From Candidatus Anaerobiospirillum pullicola (lineage in GTDB: Bacteria > Pseudomonadota > Gammaproteobacteria > Enterobacterales > Succinivibrionaceae): a DNA stretch of 42,499 nt. The translations under genes were made by a program, and so were the position numbers. How positions within the stretch are numbered: position 1 is the first letter of the stretch; each line of letters begins with the position of its first letter. The stretch covers positions 1-42,499 of the forward strand of contig JAHLFE010000185.1 in NCBI GenBank assembly GCA_018884035.1, read 5' to 3'. This document shows, piece by piece, positions 29,889 to 39,204 of this stretch. The notes below the pieces were generated by a model. It searched no databases. It was not told the DNA's origin and saw only the letters and a program-made list of their open reading frames with translations.

Positions 29889-30218
29889 GAAGGCGTTTTC
29901 CCCATGTGTGAGCAAAGCTACTTGCCACTAACCTACTGATGGAGTTCAAAAGTATTTGCCGAGCCACATCAATAAGCGATCTTTAGTGGAGATCACTATG
30001 GAATGGCTTGTATTAGCGGTTTGTCATTAAGGGTATCAGGCGCAGCTTGGTGGTAAATACTTTTAAACTCCATCACTACCTTAGAGAGGCGGCGCGGTAG
30101 CGACGCTTGATGCTCCATATCAGGTTTATGCATCACGGGGCTTAAAACCACCTCAAAGGCCGATTTTAATCCAATAACATGGGAAAATACTTTGAAGGAA
30201 CAAGAGGAAAACGCTCTC
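29889..30218. mobile_element. MITE family 'GAGAGCG', copy 5 (interrupted), 8-bp TSD TTCTTTTC
   Basis: GAAGGCGTTTTCCCC...GGAAAACGCTCTC; identical flanks TTCTTTTC at 29881-29888 and 30219-30226; interrupted at 29937-30075. Confidence 0.88.
29937..30075. mobile_element. MITE family 'TGATGGAGTTYAAAAGTATTT', copy 1, nested; apparent 4-bp TSD CTAC
   Basis: TIR TGATGGAGTTCAAAAGTATTTGCC / TGATGGAGTTTAAAAGTATTTACC; flanks CTAC/CTAC; the empty site reconstructs AACCTACCTTAG as found in other host copies. Confidence 0.85.
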
Positions 30219-31021
30219 TTCTTTTCTGCGAGGCTTGTCCTGAAGTTACCGCCGCCCACTTGCGGAAGCCGTGTCTGCGTCTGCCTGAATGCTTTGCCCT
30301 TGTCTGTGCTTGCTTGTCTTTAGCTCTTGCCAGCCCTTACGACCCATGCGCGCTCTAGTCAGCCATTGTCTGCTTTGCTGTGTCCCCTTTGGCAGCAGCA
30401 CCTAATGCCCCAGTTTGGGCACCACCTCGCTTCCTTTCTCCACTCTTACCATCATCGCCCTAAAGGCCGTGTCTATCTCCTTTGAAAAAAAATTTCACAG
30501 AAACACCAATTTCACCTTTGCCTCCTCTTGTCGCAGCCGCGCTCACGTTTGCCCCGCCGGTGCTAAAGCCCATATTCACGGCCTTTGCTCTAATTTTGCC
30601 AAGCTCAATCTAGTACAACACTGATGTTTATCGCATCCTTACCCACAAAGCCCTTATTTATGCCGCAATCTCCCCTACCCCCTCATGCGTTACCTATCAC
30701 AGGCATTCTTGGATATGCCTCACATTTTTGGAAAAAATTTTTGTGTAAACGTTACCACAAACGCACTTTCCTCCCCCGCACAAACGGCATAAACAAGCTC
30801 TTTTACCTCTTGATATGACAACTTAGTTAAGTTATTTTCTTAAAAACACGTATAAAAACACGGACATCAAACTGCGATAGAGCTCTCGTTTTTTCTGGCC
30901 TCAAATCAATATCATGTCCCAAGTTCAGAGCCCACAGAGACAACGACACTGTGGTCTTAAAGAACAGCGTTACTACACGCCCTAAGGCTACAGCCTTATC
31001 CTTGGAGAATTTGGGTCAACT

Positions 31022-32050
31022 ATGAAGAAGTCTTTACTCGCAATCGCCGCTACTGCAGCTCTGTCTATGGCTGTTGCTACCTCTGCACAGGCCAGCGATG
31101 TGTTAATTGGTTCGTGCATCTACAAGTTTGATGACACCTTTATGACTGGCGTCCGCAACAATATGGAGCAGGCCGCCACCGCTTTAGGTGCCGAGATCGA
31201 GCTGGTGGACTCGCAAAATCGTCAGCCAATGCAAAACGATCAGGTTGACACCTTTATCACCAAGGGTGTTAATGCCTTAATCATCAACCCAGTAGATCGC
31301 TCCGCTGCGGGCCCATTAGCAGACAAGGCTAAGGCTGCCGATCTGCCAATCATCTTCGTTAACCGTGAACCAGATCGCAAGATCTTAGACAGCTGGGAGA
31401 AGGCCTACTACGTGGGCGCTAAGGCTGAAGAGTCTGGCACCATCGGTGGTCAATTAATCGCTGAGTACTTCAAGGCCCACCCAGAAGCTGATAAGAACGG
31501 CGACGGCAAGCTCCAATACATCTTAATCAAGGGTGAGCAAGGCCACCAAGACGCTACCTTACGTTCTGAGTACTGCGTCAAGGCGATGAAGGATGCCGGT
31601 CTTGATATCGTCGAAGTTGGCTCCGATAACGCCAACTGGGATAAGGTACAAGGCCACGACAAGATGAAGAACTTCATCACCTCCTTAGGCATCGATGGCA
31701 TTGAGGCCGTGCTGGCTAACAATGACGACATGGCCTTAGGTGCTGTGGAAGCCTTAAAGTCTGAGGGCTATAACTTAGGTACTGATGGTAAGGATCCATC
31801 CAAGTTCATCCCAGTCGTGGGTGTGGATGCTACTGCCCCAGCTCTGCAAGCTATCGCCAAGGGCCAGATGCTAGGCACCTCCTTAAACGATGCTAAGAAC
31901 CAAGGCACCGCCGCTGTGCGTATTGCCGTCAAGGTTGCTAATGGTGAGGAAGTGACCAGCGAGTCTATCGGCTACACCTTAACCGATGGCAAGTATGTCT
32001 GGATTCCATACGTTCGTGTGACCCAAGAAAACTACAAGGACTTCATGTAA
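31022..32050 (+). CDS. mglB: Galactose/glucose ABC transporter periplasmic binding protein
   Basis: 342 aa with signal peptide; sugar-binding family protein followed by mglA and mglC. Confidence 0.93.
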   Translation: MKKSLLAIAATAALSMAVATSAQASDVLIGSCIYKFDDTFMTGVRNNMEQAATALGAEIELVDSQNRQPMQNDQVDTFITKGVNALIINPVDRSAAGPLADKAKAADLPIIFVNREPDRKILDSWEKAYYVGAKAEESGTIGGQLIAEYFKAHPEADKNGDGKLQYILIKGEQGHQDATLRSEYCVKAMKDAGLDIVEVGSDNANWDKVQGHDKMKNFITSLGIDGIEAVLANNDDMALGAVEALKSEGYNLGTDGKDPSKFIPVVGVDATAPALQAIAKGQMLGTSLNDAKNQGTAAVRIAVKVANGEEVTSESIGYTLTDGKYVWIPYVRVTQENYKDFM

Positions 32051-32072
32051 GCCTAGTTTTCTCTATGCTCAG

Positions 32073-32175
32073 TTGCTCGCTCTACGCTGCCTTGAGTTAA
32101 ATCAGGGCTAAGCAAGCGTAGGGAGCAAGCTTTATCCGACAGCCCAGCAGCGGCTCGCTGTTTGGGCTGTATTTG
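32073..32175 (+). other. Stem-loop structures 3' of mglB
   Basis: TTGCTCGCTCTACGCT...AGCGTAGGGAGCAA; CAGCCCAGCAGCGGCTCGCTGTTTGGGCTG. Confidence 0.55.
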
Positions 32176-32752
32176 TATGAGCAACGAGCATTCACGGTGC
32201 ACTGCCGTACTTACGGCGGTGTGACCTCTTAGGCTGTCGCCTGTGCGCTTGCGCCCAGTGCTGCCACGCCTTATCTATTTGGCCCTGTATTGGGCTAAGT
32301 TTAGGTGTGCGCAACCCAGAGCCGCTGTTCTTGATGCTCATAAGTACCAAGAGCAGCTGGCAAGGAGCGACAGTCGCTACCTGCTGTGTGAACCGCTAGG
32401 TGAGGATAAAGGCGGTTTCTGACCTCAAATCCTGCGTCTTTTTCCCAGAACAAGTTGTCGCTAGTGGCTAGCACTTACTGTTAAGTGCTGTGCCCAGCGT
32501 GTCTCTAACAGGTCTTCTTGGGTTTAAGACAGCGCGCAGTTGACTCTCTGCAACCTGCTTTTTTGTTTATTTGCTTCAGTGCGCCTGCTGTGTATGGCGT
32601 GTGCCATGCACTGGCGCGCTCCCTACTGCTGCGCATTAAGTCAGCGGGCAAAGCAAGTAAAGCCAGTAAAGACAAGGCTCAAGAGCGATTAACTGCTATG
32701 CCGCAGGTGAGGCCCCACAGCAAGGTAGAGGCTTTTTACGTGAGGATCCACA

Positions 32753-34255
32753 ATGAGTCAATATCTCTTAGAGATGAACGACATTGTGAAGCGCTTCCCT
32801 GGCGTGTTGGCACTTGATCATGCCAACCTCAAAGTCAGGCCAGGTACCGTTCACGCCCTCATGGGTGAAAACGGCGCCGGTAAGTCCACGCTCATGAAAT
32901 GTCTGTTCGGACTCTACCACCCTGACGAGGGTGAGATCTTATTTAACGGACAACGTATCACCGATATCCCGAACACCAAGACAGCTCTGAACATGGGTAT
33001 CACCATGATTCACCAAGAGCTACACCCGATCCGCTTCCGCTCCATCATGGAAAACGTCTGGATCGGTCGCTTCCCAACTAAGTTCGGTTTCGTCGATCAC
33101 AAGGCCATGTACGACAAGACCGTAGCTCTCTTTAAGAGCATCGGTCTTGAAGTCGATCCACGCATTGAAGCCCGTCAAGTGTCGGCTTCGACCTTACAGT
33201 TGGTGGAAATCGCGCGCGCTATTTCCTACGATGCCAAGATCATCATCATGGATGAGCCTACCTCCTCCTTAACGGAGAACGAGGTGGACTACTTGTTTAA
33301 GATCATCAACAAGCTCCGTGATGAGGGCCGCTCCATTATCTACATCTCGCACAAGATGGAAGAGATCTTAAAGATCTCCGACGATGTCACCATCATGCGT
33401 GATGGTAAGTATGTGGGCACCTACGCGGCTAAAGACATCGATCAGGACTTCATCATCAAGAAGATGGTGGGCCGTGACATGTCTAACCGCTTCCCTGTAC
33501 GCGACACCAAGCCATCAGATGAGGTGGTGCTGGAGGTAAAGGACTTTACCGCCGCCAACCCACGCTCGTTTAAGGATGTGTCCTTCCAGTTACACCGTGG
33601 CGAGATCTTAGGCATCGGTGGTCTGGTAGGTGCGCAGCGTACTGAGCTGGTGGAGACCATCTTTGGTTTACGTGCGTTAGACCACGGTGAGCTCTACAAG
33701 AACGGCAAGAAGATCGTCGTCAACAACGTGCGTGATGCCAAGAAGAATGGTATCGCTCTTTTAACCGAAGAGCGTCGCCAAAACGGTATCTTCGGCATCC
33801 TCTCCATTTTAGACAACACTGTGATTGCAGCCCAGCAATCCTTTGCCAAGATGGGTATTCTCGATGACGCCAAGCGTGAGCCTGCTGCGGCATCCTCATG
33901 TAAAGAGCTCAACGTGAAGACCCCTAATCTGGAGACGCCAATCAAGAACCTCTCTGGCGGTAACCAACAGAAGGTGCTGATTGCCCGCTGGCTGCTCACC
34001 AACTCTGACATCATCATTTTCGATGAGCCAACTCGCGGTATCGACGTCGGTGCCAAGTACGAAATCTATACCTTAATGCTTGACCAGTTAAAGCAGGGCA
34101 AGTCAATCATCATGATCTCCTCGGAGATGCCAGAGCTCATGGGCATGTCCGATCGCATCATGGTGATGTGCGAAGGCCACGTAACGGGCTTCGTCGACAA
34201 AGACCACTTTGACCAAGTTGAGATCATGCGCTTGGCCTCAAGCTTTAAGAAATAG
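32753..34255 (+). CDS. mglA: Galactose/methyl galactoside ABC transporter ATP-binding protein
   Basis: 500 aa tandem ABC; GENGAGKSTLMK, LSGGNQQKVLIARWL. Confidence 0.95.
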   Translation: MSQYLLEMNDIVKRFPGVLALDHANLKVRPGTVHALMGENGAGKSTLMKCLFGLYHPDEGEILFNGQRITDIPNTKTALNMGITMIHQELHPIRFRSIMENVWIGRFPTKFGFVDHKAMYDKTVALFKSIGLEVDPRIEARQVSASTLQLVEIARAISYDAKIIIMDEPTSSLTENEVDYLFKIINKLRDEGRSIIYISHKMEEILKISDDVTIMRDGKYVGTYAAKDIDQDFIIKKMVGRDMSNRFPVRDTKPSDEVVLEVKDFTAANPRSFKDVSFQLHRGEILGIGGLVGAQRTELVETIFGLRALDHGELYKNGKKIVVNNVRDAKKNGIALLTEERRQNGIFGILSILDNTVIAAQQSFAKMGILDDAKREPAAASSCKELNVKTPNLETPIKNLSGGNQQKVLIARWLLTNSDIIIFDEPTRGIDVGAKYEIYTLMLDQLKQGKSIIMISSEMPELMGMSDRIMVMCEGHVTGFVDKDHFDQVEIMRLASSFKK

Positions 34256-34271
34256 GTAGAGGGCTTCTTTC

Positions 34272-35492
34272 ATGGCCACAACTATTACCCAAACCTCTTA
34301 TTACAAGGGCCTGACAGGCTTGGGTGTCGGCGTGATCGTCATCGGTGCGATCTTATACTTCGCCGCCATCAAGACTCTGTACGACTTACCTGTACTGTTA
34401 ATGATAGTCGGTCTGTGGATGACCATCCAAAACGGCTATCGCTTCTCGCACCCACGTCAGGGTGCCCCTGACATTGTTTTCAATGCCAAGACGCTCAATA
34501 ATGCCATCACCAACTACGCCATTATCATCGCCATGGTGGTGTTAGTGCTGATCATCTGTATCCTGCAACCGCGCTTCATGCAGATTCGCGTGGTGCTGGA
34601 CATTATGACGCAGTCGTCCACGAAGCTCATTATCGCCTTAGGTATCTGCTTTACCCTGATCATTGCCGGATGCGATCTGTCAGCCGGTCGTATTGTGGGT
34701 TTAGCGGCCGTGGTTTCGACTTCGATGTTACAGACGGCAGATTACGCTAACCGCTTCTATCCAGACTTAGCGCAATTACCACTGTTCATTCCAATCATTA
34801 TTGCGGTTGCGATCTGCATGCTCTTTGGTGCCTTAAACGGCTTCTTAGTAGCACAGTATGAGATGCACCCATTCATTGCCACATTGGCAACGTCGGTGAT
34901 TGTCTATGGTAGCTGCTCGCTGTACTTCGATTTACCACCTAACAACTCCCAGCCTATTGGTGGTATCCGTCCTGACTTTGCGGCCTTAGGTCAGACTAAG
35001 TTCTTCCAAGGTGGTGGCTTCCCAGGCATTTCGATTCTGATTCCAATTGCGGCGGTGATCACGGTCATTATCTGGTTCGTGCTCAACAAGACCGTCTTTG
35101 GTAAGAACGTGTATGCCTTAGGTGGCAACCGTGAAGCTGCGGTGGTAGCTGGTGTTAACGTGTATGCCACTAACCTCTTCATCTTCATTTTAGCTGCGGC
35201 CTTATACGGTATTGCTGGTGTGTTAGAGGCAGCACGTACTGCCGGTGCTACTAACCAGTATGGTATGGGTTACGAGCTGGACGCCATCGCTGCCTGCGTG
35301 GTGGGCGGTGTGTCGCTGATGGGTGGTATTGCTAAGGTCTCGGGCATCATCGCTGGTGTGTTCGTGTTCACCATTATCACCTATGGCTTACAGTTCATTT
35401 CCGTGTCGCCAATGTGGCAGCAGGTGATTAAGGGCATCATTATCGCCACCGCCGTTGCCATTGATATGGGCAAATACAGAAGAAAGAACTAG
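34272..35492 (+). CDS. mglC: Galactose/methyl galactoside ABC transporter permease
   Basis: 406 aa; AraH/RbsC-type permease; GGNREAAVVAGVNV; downstream of mglA. Confidence 0.94.
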   Translation: MATTITQTSYYKGLTGLGVGVIVIGAILYFAAIKTLYDLPVLLMIVGLWMTIQNGYRFSHPRQGAPDIVFNAKTLNNAITNYAIIIAMVVLVLIICILQPRFMQIRVVLDIMTQSSTKLIIALGICFTLIIAGCDLSAGRIVGLAAVVSTSMLQTADYANRFYPDLAQLPLFIPIIIAVAICMLFGALNGFLVAQYEMHPFIATLATSVIVYGSCSLYFDLPPNNSQPIGGIRPDFAALGQTKFFQGGGFPGISILIPIAAVITVIIWFVLNKTVFGKNVYALGGNREAAVVAGVNVYATNLFIFILAAALYGIAGVLEAARTAGATNQYGMGYELDAIAACVVGGVSLMGGIAKVSGIIAGVFVFTIITYGLQFISVSPMWQQVIKGIIIATAVAIDMGKYRRKN

Positions 35493-35500
35493 CGCGAGCT

Positions 35501-35531
35501 TAAGTACTTCGTACTAAATACGAAGTACTTA
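35501..35531. other. Perfect 13-bp-stem hairpin downstream of mglC
   Basis: TAAGTACTTCGTA-CTAAA-TACGAAGTACTTA. Confidence 0.75.
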
Positions 35532-35695
35532 GCGCTAAACTCTGTGCTTAGAGCTAAGCATGCAGCTTAACACTAAGCGCGGAGTAAGGGTTCTGCAGGC
35601 GTAAGAGCAGCTCGGCACAACTGAGAACAAGCCTTACAGCCTAAAGGAGAAAAACCTTGTCTCACTGAGTGCGGCTCCAAGGTACCGCACACCAT

Positions 35696-35722
35696 GGGCG
35701 AGCTTTAGGCTCGCCCTTTTTC
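35696..35722 (+). terminator. Rho-independent terminator
   Basis: GGGCGAGC-TTTA-GGCTCGCCC-TTTTT. Confidence 0.85.
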
Positions 35723-36078
35723 GTTTCTAGGGAGTGCACTTCTGACGATACAGCTTCAAGCCATGGTGGTAAGGCCGCCGCAGCGTTACCATATGAGAGC
35801 ACACTGCACCAATGCAGCGCACTCCTAACATCAAAAGCTCAAATTTAGGGCATCAGTCACAAAATCAGCCTATATATCAGCTTTTTGCGGGATTACATCC
35901 ACAGCGCTTATGGGGCAAATGCTAGAATTTGCGCAGATGGCCGCATATGGCCATAAGCAGGCACTCTCTAAAGTGAGCTTACTCCTGTGTGAGAACTTGC
36001 CTTGCTGACCACCACTAATGTGACTAAAACTGCAGCTACCGTGACCTCGCTCAAGGCGCGGAGCGAGGGAAGATACTA

Positions 36079-36960
36079 ATGAAGAAAACTCTGTTAGCTT
36101 TGGCTTTTGGTGCTTTATGCGCGGCATCTTTTAGTTCTGCCGCTACCGCTGACACCATTCGTGTGGGTACCCACCCTACTTTTGCGCCTTTTGAGTTTAC
36201 CGACACCGAAGGCCAGATCATTGGCTTTGATCTCGACATCATCAAGGCCATTGCCAAAAGCAACGGCGATGAGGTGCAAATCGAATCCATGCCATTTGAC
36301 GGCCTGATTCCATCGCTGCTCACGGGTAACCTCGATGCCATTATCTCCGGTATGACGATTACCGAAGAGCGCCAGAAGCGTGTGTCCTTTAGTGAGGGCT
36401 ACTACGACTCCGTCCTGTCGATCATCATTAAGACCGATAAGGCCGACACCTACAAGACAGCTGACGACCTCAAGGGCCAGACCATTTGCGTGCAAATTGG
36501 CACCACCGGTCACGCTTTAGCTGACCAGTTAAGCCCAGGTAAGGTTAAGGCCTTAAACAACGAGCCAGATGCCATCTTAGAGTTAAGCAACGGTGGCTGC
36601 GAGGCCGTGATTAACGACCGCCCTGTGAACCTCTACTACCTCAATAAGGCCCAGCTCTCGACCTTAACGGAGTTTGTCGATCCATCCTTTAAGGAAAAGG
36701 TTGATAAGTTTGGTATCGCCGTGCGTAAGGACAATCAAGCGCTGGTCGATAAGATTAACGCGGGCTTAGCCAAACTTGAGGAGAGCGGTGAGCTCGATCA
36801 GATCTACGTCAAGTGGTTTGGTCAGACCCGCGATGGTAAGACTCCAGAGACAGCCCCTGAGGGCACCGTAGCCAATATCATTACTGAGGCCGGTGAGGCC
36901 GTGGCAGCTGATGAGGCTGTAGAGGGTAACGCTGCTCCAAACCCAGCAAGCGCGCAATAA
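36079..36960 (+). CDS. Amino-acid ABC transporter periplasmic binding protein (GlnH/HisJ-like)
   Basis: 293 aa; signal peptide; FAPFEFTDTEGQIIGFDLDIIKAIA, YYDSVLSIIIK; no permease/ATPase adjacent. Confidence 0.9.
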   Translation: MKKTLLALAFGALCAASFSSAATADTIRVGTHPTFAPFEFTDTEGQIIGFDLDIIKAIAKSNGDEVQIESMPFDGLIPSLLTGNLDAIISGMTITEERQKRVSFSEGYYDSVLSIIIKTDKADTYKTADDLKGQTICVQIGTTGHALADQLSPGKVKALNNEPDAILELSNGGCEAVINDRPVNLYYLNKAQLSTLTEFVDPSFKEKVDKFGIAVRKDNQALVDKINAGLAKLEESGELDQIYVKWFGQTRDGKTPETAPEGTVANIITEAGEAVAADEAVEGNAAPNPASAQ

Positions 36961-36996
36961 GCGCTAAACGCCGCTGCCCACAGCAGCGACCATAGC

Positions 36997-37029
36997 AAAG
37001 CTCGCAGCAAAGCGTTGCTGCGGGCTTTT
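36997..37029 (+). terminator. Rho-independent terminator
   Basis: AAAGCTCGCAGCAA-AGCG-TTGCTGCGGGCTTTT. Confidence 0.75.
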
Positions 37030-37373
37030 AGGCCCTTTACAGGTCTTACAGCCTACCCGCCCAGCTCACGAGCTTAGGCCGCTCACGCGCGAGCCCGCGA
37101 GCCCCTTTCCTTACTCACTACTGCCCTACTTTTCCCGCCTCTTAGCGCAGGATACTACATACGAACAGAGCTGACCTGCCGCTGATTGCACCTTGCCTCC
37201 CCTATATTGAACTCTCACCGCCAAACCACATACCTAAGTGCGTTTCTGCACACCACCACAGAGTGGTATCGCTGTCCCTAAAACCACCAACAGATTTAGA
37301 GTGCTCTGCGTGATTCCAGCTGCCAATAGTGGTGATAACTACCCTCGCTACACCGTTGGAGCAGAGGAGATGC

Positions 37374-37411
37374 GAGGAGAGGAGAGGAGAGAAGAGAAGA
37401 GAAGAGAAGAG
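37374..37411 (+). repeat. Pentanucleotide microsatellite (GAGGA)3(GAGAA)4
   Basis: Direct reading. Confidence 0.9.
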
Positions 37412-37432
37412 CTTGCTCTTCTTGTTTCTGCA

Positions 37433-37656
37433 GAGGATTTTTTCCTATGTTATTGGCTTCAAATTGGCCTTTTAGGTTGGGTTAAGCCCCTTGATGCAGC
37501 AACCAGATAAATGGAGCAGCACACGCCATTGCTGCGAGGGGGAAGCGCTTTTACTGGTGACAAGGGCAGCCACCTTATTCAGCATCACTACCGCGATGCA
37601 CTCTGAGGGAGGTTAATGGCCAGTATCTTTGCTCACAAATGAGAAAACGCCCTCTC
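37433..37656. mobile_element. MITE family 'GAGAGCG', copy 6 (degenerate, with internal extra sequence)
   Basis: GAGGATTTTTTCCTATGTTATTGGCTTCAAATTGGCCTTTTAGG...GGTTAATGGCCAGTATCTTTGCTCACAAATGAGAAAACGCCCTC; no clear TSD. Confidence 0.65.
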
Positions 37657-37688
37657 AGGATACAGCACATTACCTCTCCTAAAAACAC

Positions 37689-37715
37689 AAAAGCCCCACA
37701 TCATGCAGGGCCTTT
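37689..37715 (-). terminator. Terminator-like hairpin downstream of flgI
   Basis: Minus strand AAAGGCCCTGCATGATGTGGGGCTTTTGTGTTTTT. Confidence 0.55.
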
Positions 37716-37762
37716 GGAGCTGCTTACGCAGCGTGTTTTCATAAAGAGCGTTGCGTCAGGAC

Positions 37763-38896
37763 TTAGATGATGACCAAACGGCCCTCAATCGCACCAGCCT
37801 GATCTAACGCCTCTAACACTGACATCAGATCACCTGGGGCTAAGCCCACCTCGTTAATCGCACGCACTAAGTCATCCAGCGTCGCTCCCGTATCCAGCTT
37901 AAACATACGGGCTTGCTCTTCTTGGACGTTAATATCGGAGTTTGGCACAATTGCAGTCTGACCCTGCGAGAATGGTGCAGGCTGCGATACGGTTGGATCC
38001 TCATTCACCGTCACGGTTAAGCCACCGTGGGTCACTGCCACTGGCTTTAAGCGCACATTAGAACCTACGACAATGGTGCCAGTGCGGGAGTTAACCACGA
38101 TACGGGCCTCACCCTCGCCCTCGGTAATCTCCAGATTCTCTAAAGCCGAGAGGAATTCCACGCGCTTGCTTGGGTCACGTGGGGCACTGACGCGAATCGA
38201 CACCGCATCCTGAGCCACCGCCGAGCCCTGACCATAGAAAGCGTTAATGGTGTCTACCACGTTCTTAGCGGTAGTGAAATCAGCGCGGTCTAAGTTAAAA
38301 GTAATGCTGTCAGTGAGGTTAAAGTCATTAGGCACCTCACGCTCGACCGTCGCACCATTAGAGATACGACCTACGGTTGGGGTGTTGACCACCACACGCG
38401 AACCGTCAGCACCTTCGACGCCTAAGCCACCAACCACTAAGGAACCCTGTGCAATAGCGTAGATATTGCCATCGACACCACGCAGCATGGTTTGTAAGAG
38501 CGAGCCACCACGCAGCGAGTCGGCATCACCGATAGCCGAGACGGTGACATCAATGGTTTGACCAGGCTTGGCAAAAGGAGGTAATTCAGCGTGCACCACC
38601 ACTGGAGCCACGTCCGAAATACTCAAGGTAGTGTTCTCTGGTACCTTGATACCAAAGTTATTGAGCATCGAGCGGAAAGTTTGCTCAGTGAAGCGGTTAT
38701 TGTTTTCACCGGTACCAGCAAGACCAGCCACTAAGCCGTAGCCTACCAATTGGTTAGAACGCATGCCTTGGACGGTAGCCAAGTCCTTTAGGCGGGCTGA
38801 TTGCGCTGGGGTGGAGAGGAGAGTAGAAAACAAAGCCACGGCCATGCACAGAAGTGGCAGCCAGAGCTTACTCTTAAACCAAGTCATTGCACTCAC
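37763..38896 (-). CDS. flgI: Flagellar basal body P-ring protein FlgI
   Basis: 377 aa; [29 protein letters not shown]. Confidence 0.96.
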   Translation of the reverse strand: MSAMTWFKSKLWLPLLCMAVALFSTLLSTPAQSARLKDLATVQGMRSNQLVGYGLVAGLAGTGENNNRFTEQTFRSMLNNFGIKVPENTTLSISDVAPVVVHAELPPFAKPGQTIDVTVSAIGDADSLRGGSLLQTMLRGVDGNIYAIAQGSLVVGGLGVEGADGSRVVVNTPTVGRISNGATVEREVPNDFNLTDSITFNLDRADFTTAKNVVDTINAFYGQGSAVAQDAVSIRVSAPRDPSKRVEFLSALENLEITEGEGEARIVVNSRTGTIVVGSNVRLKPVAVTHGGLTVTVNEDPTVSQPAPFSQGQTAIVPNSDINVQEEQARMFKLDTGATLDDLVRAINEVGLAPGDLMSVLEALDQAGAIEGRLVII

Positions 38897-39162
38897 CTAC
38901 TCACACAAGCGGTTAGAAATCACAGCCAGCAGCTAGGCTCTAAAGTGGGTGTCACCTCTTTGAGTGGGTGTCACCTCTTTGCGGTACTGCTGGATCAAAA
39001 GGCACGAAGCTTAACGGCACGCCCTGCTCAACACGCAATGCACTGAACTCAATCAATGTCCAGCATCACGCCAGCAACGCACGGCGACCTTTTATAAGTT
39101 AAGCCAAGCTAAGCTTACGCTACGCTAAGAGGCCAGTCCCTACTAAGCCTAAGCGTAAGGGC

Positions 39163-39194
39163 TAAAAACAACAAAGCCGCCACAAGGCAGCCTT
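39163..39194 (-). terminator. Terminator between flgH and flgI
   Basis: Minus strand AAGGCTGCC-TTGT-GGCGGCTTTGTTGTTTTT. Confidence 0.6.
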
Positions 39195-39204
39195 GGTTGT
39201 GTCT

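Noticed and set aside
32518-32817. 99-aa ORF upstream of mglA
   Set aside because: Overlaps the mglA start out of frame; no SD or recognisable domain.
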